Shown: piece by piece, positions 8,976 through 16,740 of the stretch
How positions within the stretch are numbered: the first letter of the stretch is position 1
Layout of the letters: the number at the start of each line of letters is the position of its first letter
Assembly (NCBI RefSeq): GCF_003172935.1
Contig: NZ_QGKS01000181.1
Location: forward strand, 1 to 64,000
DNA from: Micromonospora sicca
GTDB lineage: Bacteria > Actinomycetota > Actinomycetes > Mycobacteriales > Micromonosporaceae
Direction of reading: 5' to 3'
DNA: 64,000 nt
Notes under the pieces: generated by a model
The model's input: only the letters and a program-made list of their open reading frames with translations
Databases searched by the model: none
What the model was told of the DNA's origin: nothing
Position numbers and translations under genes: made by a program

Positions 8976-9385
8976 GCGACTCGAGGCCGCACAGTGCCAG
9001 CGCCACCGCCGAGCGGTCCCAGGCCTCGATCGGTGATCTGCTCGGCGAGGTCACCCGGGACATCTCCACGCTGGTGCGACAGGAGGTGCAACTGGCGAAG
9101 GCGGAGGTTCGCCAGGAGGCGAAGACGGCGGGCATGGTCGCGGGGATGTTCGGTGCGGCGGCGATCGCCGGCCTGCTGACCCTGTTCTTCCTGTCGTGCG
9201 CGTTGTGGTGGGGCCTGTCCAACGTCATGGACCAGGGCTGGGCCGCCCTGATCGTCGGCGCGATATGGGCGGTGATCGGAGCCGTTCTCGTCGCGCGAGC
9301 GCGCAAGCAGATGCGGCAGTTGCGGCCGCTACCACGGACGCAACAGACCGCCCGGGAAATTCCGAACGCCCTTCGCGGCCGCTGA
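8972..9385 (+). CDS. Phage-holin-superfamily membrane protein (DUF1469-type)
   Basis: 137 residues. An N-terminal amphipathic helix (IGDLLGEVTRDISTLVRQEV) is followed by two membrane helices, MVAGMFGAAAIAGLLTLFF and AALIVGAIWAVIGAVLVAR, matching the Phage_holin_3_6 family. Chromosomal copies like this are not phage genes; their role is unknown but they are usually found beside DUF3618 proteins. GTG start at 8972, coupled to the preceding gene by a four-base overlap. Confidence 0.8.
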   Translation: MSDSRPHSASATAERSQASIGDLLGEVTRDISTLVRQEVQLAKAEVRQEAKTAGMVAGMFGAAAIAGLLTLFFLSCALWWGLSNVMDQGWAALIVGAIWAVIGAVLVARARKQMRQLRPLPRTQQTAREIPNALRGR

Positions 9386-9405
9386 ACCGCAGGAGAGGAG
9401 ACGTG

Positions 9406-10077
9406 ATGTCGAACGATCCCGAACAGATTCGCCAGGAGATCGAAACGGCCAGGGTCGAGCTGAGCACGGACGTGGACGCGCTGGCCTACAAGGCCAACCC
9501 GCGACGGATCGCGACCGAACGGGTCGACCGCGCTCGCGGCCGCTTCGGCCAGATCAAGGACAAGGTGATGGGCACCGCCACGAAGGCTCGTCACGACGGC
9601 GGCCACCCGGCCTCGGAGGCCCGTCAACGCCTGTCCGGCACCGCCCACCAGACATCCGGCGCTGTTTCCGGTGCCGCTGACCGGGCATCCCATGCCGCCT
9701 CGTCCGTCACCCACCAGGCTCAGGCGGTGCCGCAGATGACACGGGAGCGGGCCGAGGGCAACCCACTCGCCGCCGGCTTGGTCGCCTTCGGCGTCGGGCT
9801 GCTCGCCTCGTCACTAATCCCACCGAGCCAACGTGAACAGCAAGTCGCCCAGCAGGCGAGACAGAAGGCGATGCAGCACTCCGGTCAGGTAAAGCAACAG
9901 GCCACCCAGATGGCTCACCAGGTACAGGACAACCTCCGGCAGCCAGCACAACAAGCCGCGCAATCAGTGAAGTCGACAGCAGGCGAGAGCGCATCCGCGC
10001 TACGCCACCAGGGCACGGCTGCCGCCCAGCAGGTCCAGGGCCAGGCACGCGAGAGCCGAGACGATCTACGCCGCTGA
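9406..10077 (+). CDS. DUF3618 family membrane-associated protein
   Basis: 223 residues. The N-terminal DPEQIRQEIETARVELSTDV matches the DUF3618 signature. A long helical region rich in Ala, Gln and His follows, with a short hydrophobic helix (AAGLVAFGVGLLASSLI) near residue 130 and a Gln-rich amphipathic tail. AGGAGAGGAG precedes the ATG at 9406. It lies 20 bases after the holin-like gene and is the last of the cluster before a strong hairpin. Function unknown; probably envelope associated. Confidence 0.8.
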   Translation: MSNDPEQIRQEIETARVELSTDVDALAYKANPRRIATERVDRARGRFGQIKDKVMGTATKARHDGGHPASEARQRLSGTAHQTSGAVSGAADRASHAASSVTHQAQAVPQMTRERAEGNPLAAGLVAFGVGLLASSLIPPSQREQQVAQQARQKAMQHSGQVKQQATQMAHQVQDNLRQPAQQAAQSVKSTAGESASALRHQGTAAAQQVQGQARESRDDLRR

Positions 10078-10107
10078 GGAAATTGGCCAGGGTTCCGTAA
10101 ACCCAGC

Positions 10108-10134
10108 GGCGACCCGCGTTGTCGGCGGGTCGCC
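10108..10134. terminator. Bidirectional terminator hairpin
   Basis: A perfect ten-base stem (GGCGACCCGC / GCGGGTCGCC) with a seven-base loop lies between the converging DUF3618 and desaturase genes and could end both transcripts. Confidence 0.7.
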
Positions 10135-10183
10135 GTCCATCGTCGGCGGCGTGTCGCGACGAGACCAGCGGGCTGACCGTGGC

Positions 10184-11227
10184 TCAGGTGGAGCCGGCGT
10201 CGTGATCTGGCTGACCAGACCCGACCTCGTGCAGGTGCTCCAGCGCTTGGGCCCAGGAACGCATCAGGGTGGTTTCGTGGTAGGTGATGCCGTGTTCGGC
10301 GCAGAACCGGCGGACCAGTGGTCGAGCGCGGCGGAGGTTGGGTCGCGGCATGCTGGGGAACAGGTGATGTTCGATCTGATAGTTGAGACCGCCGAGCAGG
10401 GTGTCGATGAACCAGCCGCCGCGTACGTTGCGGGAGGTGAGCACCTGGCGTCGGAGGTAGTCGAGTCGCTCGTCGCCGGCGAGGATTGGCATGCCCTTGT
10501 GGTTGGGGGCGAAGGCACTGCCGAGGTAAAGGCCGAGTAGGCCTTGGTTGACGAGGATGAACGCGACGGCCTGCATGGGGCTCAGGACAAGAACCACGGC
10601 ACCGAGGTAGCCGGTGGCGTGCAGGGCGAGCAGCGCGGCCTCTGCGGGGCGTCGCTTGATCCTGCCCGGGTCGACGACAGCCCTGATGCTGTTGGCATGC
10701 AGGTGCAGGCCTTCCAACAGCAGCAGCGGGAAGAACAGGTACGCCTGGTACCGGACCACCAGTGCGCCCAGCCCACGCCGCTTCCGCGCCTGTCCGGGGG
10801 TAAACGACAGCGGCCTGACGACGATGTCCGGATCCCGGCCCTCGGTGTTCGGGTGCGCATGATGCCGGTTGTGCTTTTCCACCCACCAGCCGTAACTGAC
10901 GCCGATCAGCAGGTTGCCGTGGACGAGGCCGACCAGGTCGTTGGCACGACGGGATCGGAGGATCTGGCGGTGACCGGCGTCGTGACCGATGAACCCGGCC
11001 TGCGCGAAGACCACCGCGAGCGCCGCCGCGACGCCCAGCTGCCACCACGACTCACCGAGCCACCCGAACAGCGTCCACGCCCCGAGGTAGCACCCGCCGA
11101 GGGCACCGATGCGCAGCGAGTAGTAGCCACGCCGCCGGTCGAGCAGGCCCGCCCGGCGGATCATGCGCGACAAATCCGCGTACTGACTGCCGCCATGACG
11201 TTCGGTATCCAGGCTTGCATCGCTCAT
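10184..11227 (-). CDS. Membrane fatty acid desaturase (acyl-CoA desaturase-like)
   Basis: 347 residues, integral membrane di-iron desaturase. All three histidine boxes are present: HDAGH at residues 82-86, HNRHH near 119-123 and QIEHH near residue 300, with hydrophobic pairs between them. The order and the Q-x-x-H-H third box fit the front-end/linoleoyl-CoA desaturase group, though no cytochrome b5 domain is fused. It would introduce a double bond into membrane acyl chains. GGAG lies about seven bases before the ATG at 11227; the long in-frame extension upstream appears to belong to another gene. It ends against the hairpin at 10108. Confidence 0.9.
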   Translation of the reverse strand: MSDASLDTERHGGSQYADLSRMIRRAGLLDRRRGYYSLRIGALGGCYLGAWTLFGWLGESWWQLGVAAALAVVFAQAGFIGHDAGHRQILRSRRANDLVGLVHGNLLIGVSYGWWVEKHNRHHAHPNTEGRDPDIVVRPLSFTPGQARKRRGLGALVVRYQAYLFFPLLLLEGLHLHANSIRAVVDPGRIKRRPAEAALLALHATGYLGAVVLVLSPMQAVAFILVNQGLLGLYLGSAFAPNHKGMPILAGDERLDYLRRQVLTSRNVRGGWFIDTLLGGLNYQIEHHLFPSMPRPNLRRARPLVRRFCAEHGITYHETTLMRSWAQALEHLHEVGSGQPDHDAGST

Positions 11228-11501
11228 GGTGGCGCTCCGTCGCATGGCGTTGTCGGTGGTGAACAGCGCACCCGCTACCGGTCGACTTCCGACCAGCCGG
11301 CCGCGGAGTGCACGGGCAGCGGCCGGCCCCGTCTGGGCGACCGAACTGCCGGTGACTCTGCCGCGAAGGGCGGCCAACGCCCCTGACGTGCCTCGGCGCA
11401 GTGCCGCCCCCAGTTGCAGCGCGGCACGGGCTGTTCCGTCGAGACCTGTGCTGCCGGCCCGTTGCCGGGCCTGAAGGCTCGCGCGGCGGCGGTGCCCGTT
11501 C

Positions 11502-11744
11502 TCACCGCGCTGCGGCTGCCGATGACGCCGTGTCCTTGTCCCGCAGCGCCGTGCCGCCGGCGATCGGCGACCTGCCCGCATCGGCGAACGCGCTGTCGCC
11601 CAGGGCCGGAAGATCACCGGCCGGCGCGTCACCTACGGCGCGGCGCCGGCTGGCCCGTACGACGGCCACCGCCGCCGCCACCGCTGTCAGGGACATGGCC
11701 GCCGCCTGCATCAACGGCACTCTTCTACTACGTCGACGCCTCAT
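11502..11744 (-). CDS. Small anchored protein, possibly frameshifted
   Basis: 80 residues: a basic start (MRRRRSRRVPLMQ), a short membrane helix (AAAMSLTAVAAAVAVVRA), then an Ala/Asp-rich tail that stops abruptly. AGAGGGA is about ten bases upstream of the ATG. Directly after its stop, the frame used by the desaturase stays open and reads as a plausible Ala/Gly-rich tail (GTARAALQLGAALRRGTSGA), so the true product may be longer with a frame slip near 11500. Function unknown. Confidence 0.4.
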   Translation of the reverse strand: MRRRRSRRVPLMQAAAMSLTAVAAAVAVVRASRRRAVGDAPAGDLPALGDSAFADAGRSPIAGGTALRDKDTASSAAAAR

Positions 11745-11971
11745 GCCGCACCATCCCTCTCACTTCGAGTCCAAGCTTGTTCTCATCGTGAAGACACCGC
11801 AGCGGCAGTGGGGGTTGTTCGGCGCATTCGACACGGTCGGGTTATTTCGCCCACGATGTGCGCCGTCGCGGAGAAGCCGGGCCAAGGCGGGTGGGAGGGG
11901 CTCGACGGCTCGGCCCGGGACGGGGGCTCCTAGGGGACTGCTCCGGGGCTGGTAGGGGCTACGCTTCTGCC

Positions 11972-13246
11972 GTGATTGGCGTGCAGGGGAGCGGGAGCGA
12001 CGAGCGGCTGCGTCGTATGGAGGCGGTCACCGACGCGACGCTCTCCCAGCTCGACGTCCACGACCTTCTCGAAGAACTCCTCGACCGGGTCCGGGAGGTG
12101 CTGCGGGTTGACACCGCCGCCATCCTGCTGGTGGATGTGCACGCCCAGCAGTTGGTGGCCACCGCGGCGAAGGGGCTGAAGGAAGGGGGCCGGCAAGGCT
12201 CTCGGATCTCCGTCGGCCAGGGTTTCGCCGGCCGGGTCGCACGGGAGAAGCAGCCCGTCAAACTGGACAACGTCACCGCCGCCGACGACCCGATCCTGTT
12301 CGGCAGAGGGGTCCGCTCGCTGTTGGGCGTGCCCATGTTGGCCGGTGGTGAGGTGATCGGCGTCTTGCATGTCGGCTGTCTGGAGCCGCACCGATTCACC
12401 AGCGAGGACGTGCAACTGCTGCAACTCGCCGCCGACCGGGCGAGCCTCGCCAGCCGCACCCGGGCCAGCAGCATCGACCGCACCGCTGCCCTGGCACTGC
12501 AACGCAGCCTGCTACCCACCCACCTACCCGACGCGCCCGGCGTGGACATGGCCGCCCGCTACGTGCCCGGCCACGACGCCGGCGTCGGCGGCGACTGGTA
12601 CGACGTGTTCACCCTCCCCTCCGGCTGGCTGGGCGTCGTCATCGGCGACGTGTCCGGACACGGACTGCGCTCGGCCGTCGTGATGGGGCGTCTCCGCAGC
12701 GCGCTGCGCGCCTACGCACTGGTCTGCGACGACCCGGCCGCCGCGCTCACGCTGCTCGACCGCAAGGTCCAGCATTTCGAGACCGGGAACCTCGCCACGG
12801 TCCTGTACGCGATGATCTCCCCGGACCGGGCCACCGTCCAGATGTCCCTCGCCGGGCACCTGCCACCCATCCTGGGCACACCGGGACAGCCGGCGGTCGC
12901 GCTGGACATTCCCGTCGACCTTCCATTGGGTATGGGCGCCCATCAACCGCCCCGCCGGCGCACCGAGGTCGCGTTCCCTCCCGGGGCGGCACTGATCTGC
13001 TACACCGACGGGCTCGTCGAACGCCGGGGGGAAGTCATCGACGTGGGCATCGAACGGCTCTGCTCAGCCGTCGAACCAGGTCCCGCCGAAACGGTCTGTG
13101 CCCACATCATGACCACAGTCGCCCCCGAACAGGCCACCGACGACATCGCCCTACTCGCCATCCGCGCAACCGACAAGAGTCAGTCACGCGAACCTGACGG
13201 GGCCCGGCGAGGCGGCGGGGTCACGCACCTCGGAGGCCGTGCATGA
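11972..13246 (+). CDS. GAF-SpoIIE serine phosphatase (PP2C-type)
   Basis: 424 residues. A GAF sensor domain covers about residues 20-170 (LSQLDVHDLLEELLDRVREV through VQLLQLAADRAS). A SpoIIE phosphatase domain follows, with GVGGDWYDVFTL and VIGDVSGHG supplying the metal-binding acidic residues, later AGHLPPIL and ICYTDGLVERRGE, and a final TDDIALLAIR. Such enzymes dephosphorylate anti-anti-sigma (STAS) proteins in partner-switching cascades. The GTG at 11972 is the first start after non-coding sequence. It overlaps the next gene by four bases (ATGA), so phosphatase and kinase-like regulator are made together. The target STAS protein is not encoded here in intact form. Confidence 0.9.
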   Translation: MIGVQGSGSDERLRRMEAVTDATLSQLDVHDLLEELLDRVREVLRVDTAAILLVDVHAQQLVATAAKGLKEGGRQGSRISVGQGFAGRVAREKQPVKLDNVTAADDPILFGRGVRSLLGVPMLAGGEVIGVLHVGCLEPHRFTSEDVQLLQLAADRASLASRTRASSIDRTAALALQRSLLPTHLPDAPGVDMAARYVPGHDAGVGGDWYDVFTLPSGWLGVVIGDVSGHGLRSAVVMGRLRSALRAYALVCDDPAAALTLLDRKVQHFETGNLATVLYAMISPDRATVQMSLAGHLPPILGTPGQPAVALDIPVDLPLGMGAHQPPRRRTEVAFPPGAALICYTDGLVERRGEVIDVGIERLCSAVEPGPAETVCAHIMTTVAPEQATDDIALLAIRATDKSQSREPDGARRGGGVTHLGGRA

Positions 13247-14184
13247 GCGTCACCGCCGCCACCAGGACGGACAGCTTTGTTCACCCGGCCCTCTTCTATG
13301 CCGACCGGGAGGAGTACCTGGCCGGCACGGTGCCGTTCATCCAGGCCGGCCTCGCCGCCGATGAGCCGGTCATGGTGGCCGTACCTGGGGACAACCTCGA
13401 TCACATCCGCGCCGCGCTCGGCAGCGACGCGGACCGGGTCCAGCTGCACGACATGAGCGTGGCCGGGCGCAACCCCGGACGAATCATTCCGGGCGTCCTG
13501 CTCGCCTTCGCCGCCGCCCACCCCGGGAAGCGGGTACGCATCATCGGGGAGCCCATCTGGGCCGGCCGCACCGCTACCGAATACCCCGCCTGCGCCCAGC
13601 ACGAGGCCCTGATCAACGCGGCGTTCGCCGGCCGGCAGGCCACCATCCTCTGTCCCTACGACACCAGTCGCCTGGACCCGAGCTGGCTCGACGACGCCCA
13701 CCGCACCCATCCGCTCCTGCAGACGGGCAGCGCGGTGTGGGACAGTCCGCACTACGCCGACCCGTTCGCGGTGGCCGCCGGGTTCAACCTGCCGCTGCCG
13801 GACCCGCCCGCCCACGCGACCGTCGTCACCATCGACCTACCTGCCCTCCCGGCCATCCGCCGGCTCGTCACCGCCGAGGCGGTCGCGGCCGGCCTGCCGC
13901 CGGACCGAGTCGCCGACCTGACCCTGGCGGTCAACGAACTGGCGGCGAACACGGTCAGACACACCAACGCCGGCGGCGCCCTCGCGGTCTGGGCCGACCC
14001 CACGCGGCTGATCTGCCAGCTCACCGACACCGGGCACATCACGAACCCGCTCGCCGGCCGGATTCCGGTGCCACCGCAGCAGCCCGGCAGCCGAGGGCTC
14101 GTCCTGGTCAACCAGCTCTGCGATCTCGTGCGCGTCCACACCAGGCCCGGCGCCACCACGATCCGCCTTCACATGCACCGCTGA
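13243..14184 (+). CDS. MEDS sensor / HATPase anti-sigma regulatory protein
   Basis: 313 residues. The N-terminal ~170 residues form a MEDS (DcmR-like sensory) domain: HPALFYADREEYLAGTVPFI, RVRIIGEPIWAGR and LCPYDTSRLDP. The C-terminal domain is a GHKL ATPase of the anti-sigma/Ser-kinase type, with N box VNELAANTVRHTNAGG and a G-rich lid GSRGLVLVNQLCD. The pair is expected to phosphorylate a STAS partner or bind a sigma factor in response to an unknown signal. It is translationally coupled to the SpoIIE phosphatase, giving a complete switch minus its antagonist. Function of the MEDS domain is inferred. Confidence 0.85.
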   Translation: MSVTAATRTDSFVHPALFYADREEYLAGTVPFIQAGLAADEPVMVAVPGDNLDHIRAALGSDADRVQLHDMSVAGRNPGRIIPGVLLAFAAAHPGKRVRIIGEPIWAGRTATEYPACAQHEALINAAFAGRQATILCPYDTSRLDPSWLDDAHRTHPLLQTGSAVWDSPHYADPFAVAAGFNLPLPDPPAHATVVTIDLPALPAIRRLVTAEAVAAGLPPDRVADLTLAVNELAANTVRHTNAGGALAVWADPTRLICQLTDTGHITNPLAGRIPVPPQQPGSRGLVLVNQLCDLVRVHTRPGATTIRLHMHR

Positions 14185-14243
14185 CGCTCGTACCGCCGGT
14201 GCGGCCGGCCACACCCGGCCGCCGCACGCGTACCGGACGGCAG

Positions 14244-14270
14244 CTGGGCCCGGGCGAGGCCCGGGCCCAG
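14244..14270. terminator. Strong GC hairpin between converging genes
   Basis: A perfect twelve-base stem (CTGGGCCCGGGC / GCCCGGGCCCAG) with a GAG loop, placed between the MEDS-HATPase gene and the DHFR-like gene, which converge. Likely a bidirectional terminator. Confidence 0.7.
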
Positions 14271-14286
14271 ATCCAGCCGTTCCTCC

Positions 14287-14838
14287 CTACTCGGTGACCG
14301 GCTGGTAGGACGCGATGATCACGCCGCTCTTCATGACCCTGCTGTCGGCCAGGCGGAGCGTCGTCCGCGCCTGGCTCAGCGGCGCGGTGACCGAGGGGCC
14401 GCCCTGGAAGACGGGGTGGATCCAGAACCGGACCTCGTCCACCAGCCCCGCCTTGAGCAGGGCGTGGGTGACCGCGCCGTAGCCGTACATCAGGATGTCC
14501 TTGCCGTTCTGGGCCTTCAGCTTGGTGACCTCCTCGACCAGGTCACCCTGCAGTACCTCGGTGTTGTTCCACTCCGGGTCGGTCAGGGTGGTCGAGGCGA
14601 CGTACTTCTTGACGTTGTTGAAGTAGGCCGCGCCGGTGGTCGGGTCGCTCTCGTCCATCTTCGGCCAGGCGGCGGCGAAGCCGTCGTACGTGCGACGGCC
14701 CATCAGCAGCGCGTCGGCCGCGTCCGTCTGCTCGCCGGCGAAGGCCATCGCCTCCTCGTCGAAGAACGGCGCGGTCCACGCCGGGTTCTCGATGACGCCG
14801 TCGAGGGTGATGTAGGTCGAGTTGATGATCCTGCGCAT
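14287..14838 (-). CDS. Dihydrofolate reductase family protein (RibD C-terminal fold)
   Basis: 183 residues. It starts MRRIINSTYITLDGVIENPA, and LLMGRRTYDGFAAAWPKMD, ILMYGYGAVTHALL and RFWIHPVFQGGPSV follow in the order of the RibD C-terminal/DHFR-like family. These are NADPH-dependent reductases of mostly unknown substrate, distinct from FolA. AGGAG lies nine bases before the ATG. No partner gene; it converges with the MEDS gene across a hairpin. Confidence 0.85.
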   Translation of the reverse strand: MRRIINSTYITLDGVIENPAWTAPFFDEEAMAFAGEQTDAADALLMGRRTYDGFAAAWPKMDESDPTTGAAYFNNVKKYVASTTLTDPEWNNTEVLQGDLVEEVTKLKAQNGKDILMYGYGAVTHALLKAGLVDEVRFWIHPVFQGGPSVTAPLSQARTTLRLADSRVMKSGVIIASYQPVTE

Positions 14839-14925
14839 GGCGTTCGCTCCTGGATGTCCGGGTCGGTCTTGGTGACATCCGGAACGTTGCCAGGGCCCAC
14901 TTACGATTCGCTTCAGGTGCGCTTC

Positions 14926-15358
14926 TCAAGGTCGCCCGCGGCCACTGCCTCGCCGCTGCTCCCCCTGCTCGCCGCGCCGGCGGCGATCCTCCCGGACGGC
15001 GCTTCTGACACCTTGCAGCGTCGCGCCCGGTGCGAAGATCAGCGCATACCAGCGGTCCAGTGTGGCGTGCAGTTCGGTGAGCGTGGCGGTCGCCCGTTGG
15101 GTCTGCTCCCGGGAGATCCGCAGCTGCTCGCGGGCGGCCTGCGCCTCCGCCTCCAGCTCCGACACCCGCAGCCGCATCGGTTGCACCGGGGTCAGCGCCG
15201 CGTCGGTGAGCATGTCCGCCGCCTCGGCCTTGAACTTGCCGCGTTGTGACCACGGTGGCGATGGCGGCGACGCCACTGGTGCCGCCCAGCACCCCGAGCA
15301 CGGACAGCAGGACCTGGACCCACTGCGGGGCGCTGGTGGCGGCGAGCGACGGAGTCAT
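14926..15358 (-). pseudogene. Membrane-anchored coiled-coil protein broken by one frameshift
   Basis: Reading begins MTPSLAATSAPQWVQVLLSV with a membrane helix (VLGGTSGVAAIATVV) in one frame. Near 15243-15250 the coding signal moves to another frame and continues QRGKFKAEAADMLTDAAL, then an alpha-helical coiled-coil (SELEAEAQAAREQLRISREQ) to the stop at 14926. A single missing base in the ACAACGCGG region would rejoin the two halves into about 143 residues. The start overlaps the upstream membrane protein's stop (ATGA). Either a recent mutation or a sequence error. Function unknown. Confidence 0.65.
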
Positions 15359-15795
15359 CGGGAGCCGCCGATCCGGCTCTCGAGGCGTGCCTTCTCGATG
15401 CCGCGGACGAGCCGGCGGAGGTCGAGCAGGATCTCCACCGCCCGCCACCATGCACCGACCGCCACCGCGATGATGAACGACGCCGCCGCGACCGCCAGGC
15501 GGCCGGACATCACCGCCAGCGCAACGGCATACATGCCGGCGATGGTGCCGAGCATGAGCATCGACGCGAGTTCGATGCCGAGGCCGGTGGAGATCCTTCC
15601 CGGCCAGGAAAGCCCGACCAGTCCGGCGAGGCCGACCGCGATGAGCCCGAGTTCCCAGCCGATCCGGATCGGGGCCGGCATGGCCATCTCCACAGAGGGC
15701 GGTCGTACGTCGAGCGTGATCAACAGGGCACCGCACACGGGTGCGGTGGCCAGGACCGCGTTTTCAAAAGGTCGCCGGTTACGCAGAATCCGCAT
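15355..15795 (-). CDS. Four-helix integral membrane protein of unknown function
   Basis: 146 residues from the ATG at 15795 (MRILRNRRPFENAVLATAPV). Four hydrophobic segments are visible (around VLATAPVCGALLITL, LGLIAVGLAGLVGL, LASMLMLGTIAGMYAVALAV and AAASFIIAVAVGAWW), followed by a charged tail. Longer versions start at 15819 (ATG) or 15882, but their extra residues are low-quality; a GGAG lies 14-16 bases upstream of 15795, which is not decisive. It is coupled by ATGA overlap to the frameshifted coiled-coil gene, so the two probably act together. I do not recognise the family. Confidence 0.65.
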   Translation of the reverse strand: MRILRNRRPFENAVLATAPVCGALLITLDVRPPSVEMAMPAPIRIGWELGLIAVGLAGLVGLSWPGRISTGLGIELASMLMLGTIAGMYAVALAVMSGRLAVAAASFIIAVAVGAWWRAVEILLDLRRLVRGIEKARLESRIGGSR

Positions 15796-16139
15796 GCTCG
15801 GACACCCCAACTCCTGCATGTTGTGCTGCGGTACCCCGGAGAAGGTGCCGTCGGCTGCGGAGCCCGCGACCACACTGCCCACACTGAGGGACCTACTGCG
15901 GGGGATGGGTGTGACGACTCGCGTCGTTGGTGGCCGACACCTTCAGTCATACCACCGGCCCGCCCCGTCACCAACTGATGAGATCCGACATTTTCCCAGC
16001 TCAGCGCCCTTGTGTCGGCGCCTGGTGGGGGCCGACGCGGTCCGGCGGGCAACCGATGCCGGTGGGTTCTCCCGACGGGCTGGACAAGCCGGTGGATCGA
16101 GAACTGACATCCCACAACGTGTCGGATAGTTTACGGAAC
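15796..16139. other. Divergent intergenic region
   Basis: About 344 bases between two divergent hypothetical genes. It must hold both promoters. I see no clear -10/-35 pair, repeat or operator. The upstream in-frame parts of both flanking genes run into it, so start choices may shrink the gap. Confidence 0.4.
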
Positions 16140-16703
16140 GTGACGGCTGAGGATGGTGCCAACCCGGGGCTCGACGCGCCCGTGCGCGACGAGATCAGTG
16201 ATGCCTGGATGCTGGCGGTGGCCGATGCGGCGCGGCAGCTCGGTCGGGAGCGCGTGCACGTGTGGCTGGCCTCCGGGCAGGTCGCCGACGTGCGGCGTAC
16301 GGGGCCGGCGGACCAGCCGGTGGCGTGGTTCGCGCCGACCAGAGCGGTCGCTGCGCAGACGGCCGACGGGCGGGACTGCGAGGCGCAGGTGGAGACCGCG
16401 GTGGTGTTGGGCCTGGCCCGATGGTCGCCGGGAAACCTGCCGCCGCAGGTCTCCTCCTGGTTCGTGCGGTTGCATCCCATGGGCCTGGCGCTGCACGACC
16501 CGAGCGGGCAGGTCTTCGCCCGCGGCAACGTCGAGGTGTCCACCGAGTGGACCTCCGCCGCGCTGGTCGCTGGCGTGCTCGCGGTCTACGGCGTCGCCGA
16601 TCCCGGCACCGGACCCGAAGCCTCTGCGCCGGTGCCACAGCGACTCATCCATGCCCGGCGGGCGGGGCTGATCGCGGCCGCCTACGTCCCGCTCCACTAC
16701 TGA
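16140..16703 (+). CDS. Hypothetical protein (187 aa)
   Basis: Soluble protein with regular alpha/beta character: DAWMLAVADAARQLGRERVH, WFAPTRAVAAQT, ETAVVLGLARWSPGNLPPQV and VSSWFVRLHPMGLALHDPSG. No membrane segment, signal peptide or recognised catalytic motif. The GTG at 16140 follows a weak ACGGA site; an ATG further upstream (16054) remains open but gives atypical residues. It converges with the zinc ADH gene. Function unknown. Confidence 0.55.
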   Translation: MTAEDGANPGLDAPVRDEISDAWMLAVADAARQLGRERVHVWLASGQVADVRRTGPADQPVAWFAPTRAVAAQTADGRDCEAQVETAVVLGLARWSPGNLPPQVSSWFVRLHPMGLALHDPSGQVFARGNVEVSTEWTSAALVAGVLAVYGVADPGTGPEASAPVPQRLIHARRAGLIAAAYVPLHY

Positions 16704-16740
16704 CCCGAGCAGCCGCCGTGACTCGCTGGGACGCGCCAGC

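Noticed and set aside
15355-15882. Longer start of the four-helix membrane protein at 15882
   Set aside because: The additional ~29 residues are not membrane- or family-like and no ribosome site was found at 15882. Kept the shorter start, though not with certainty.
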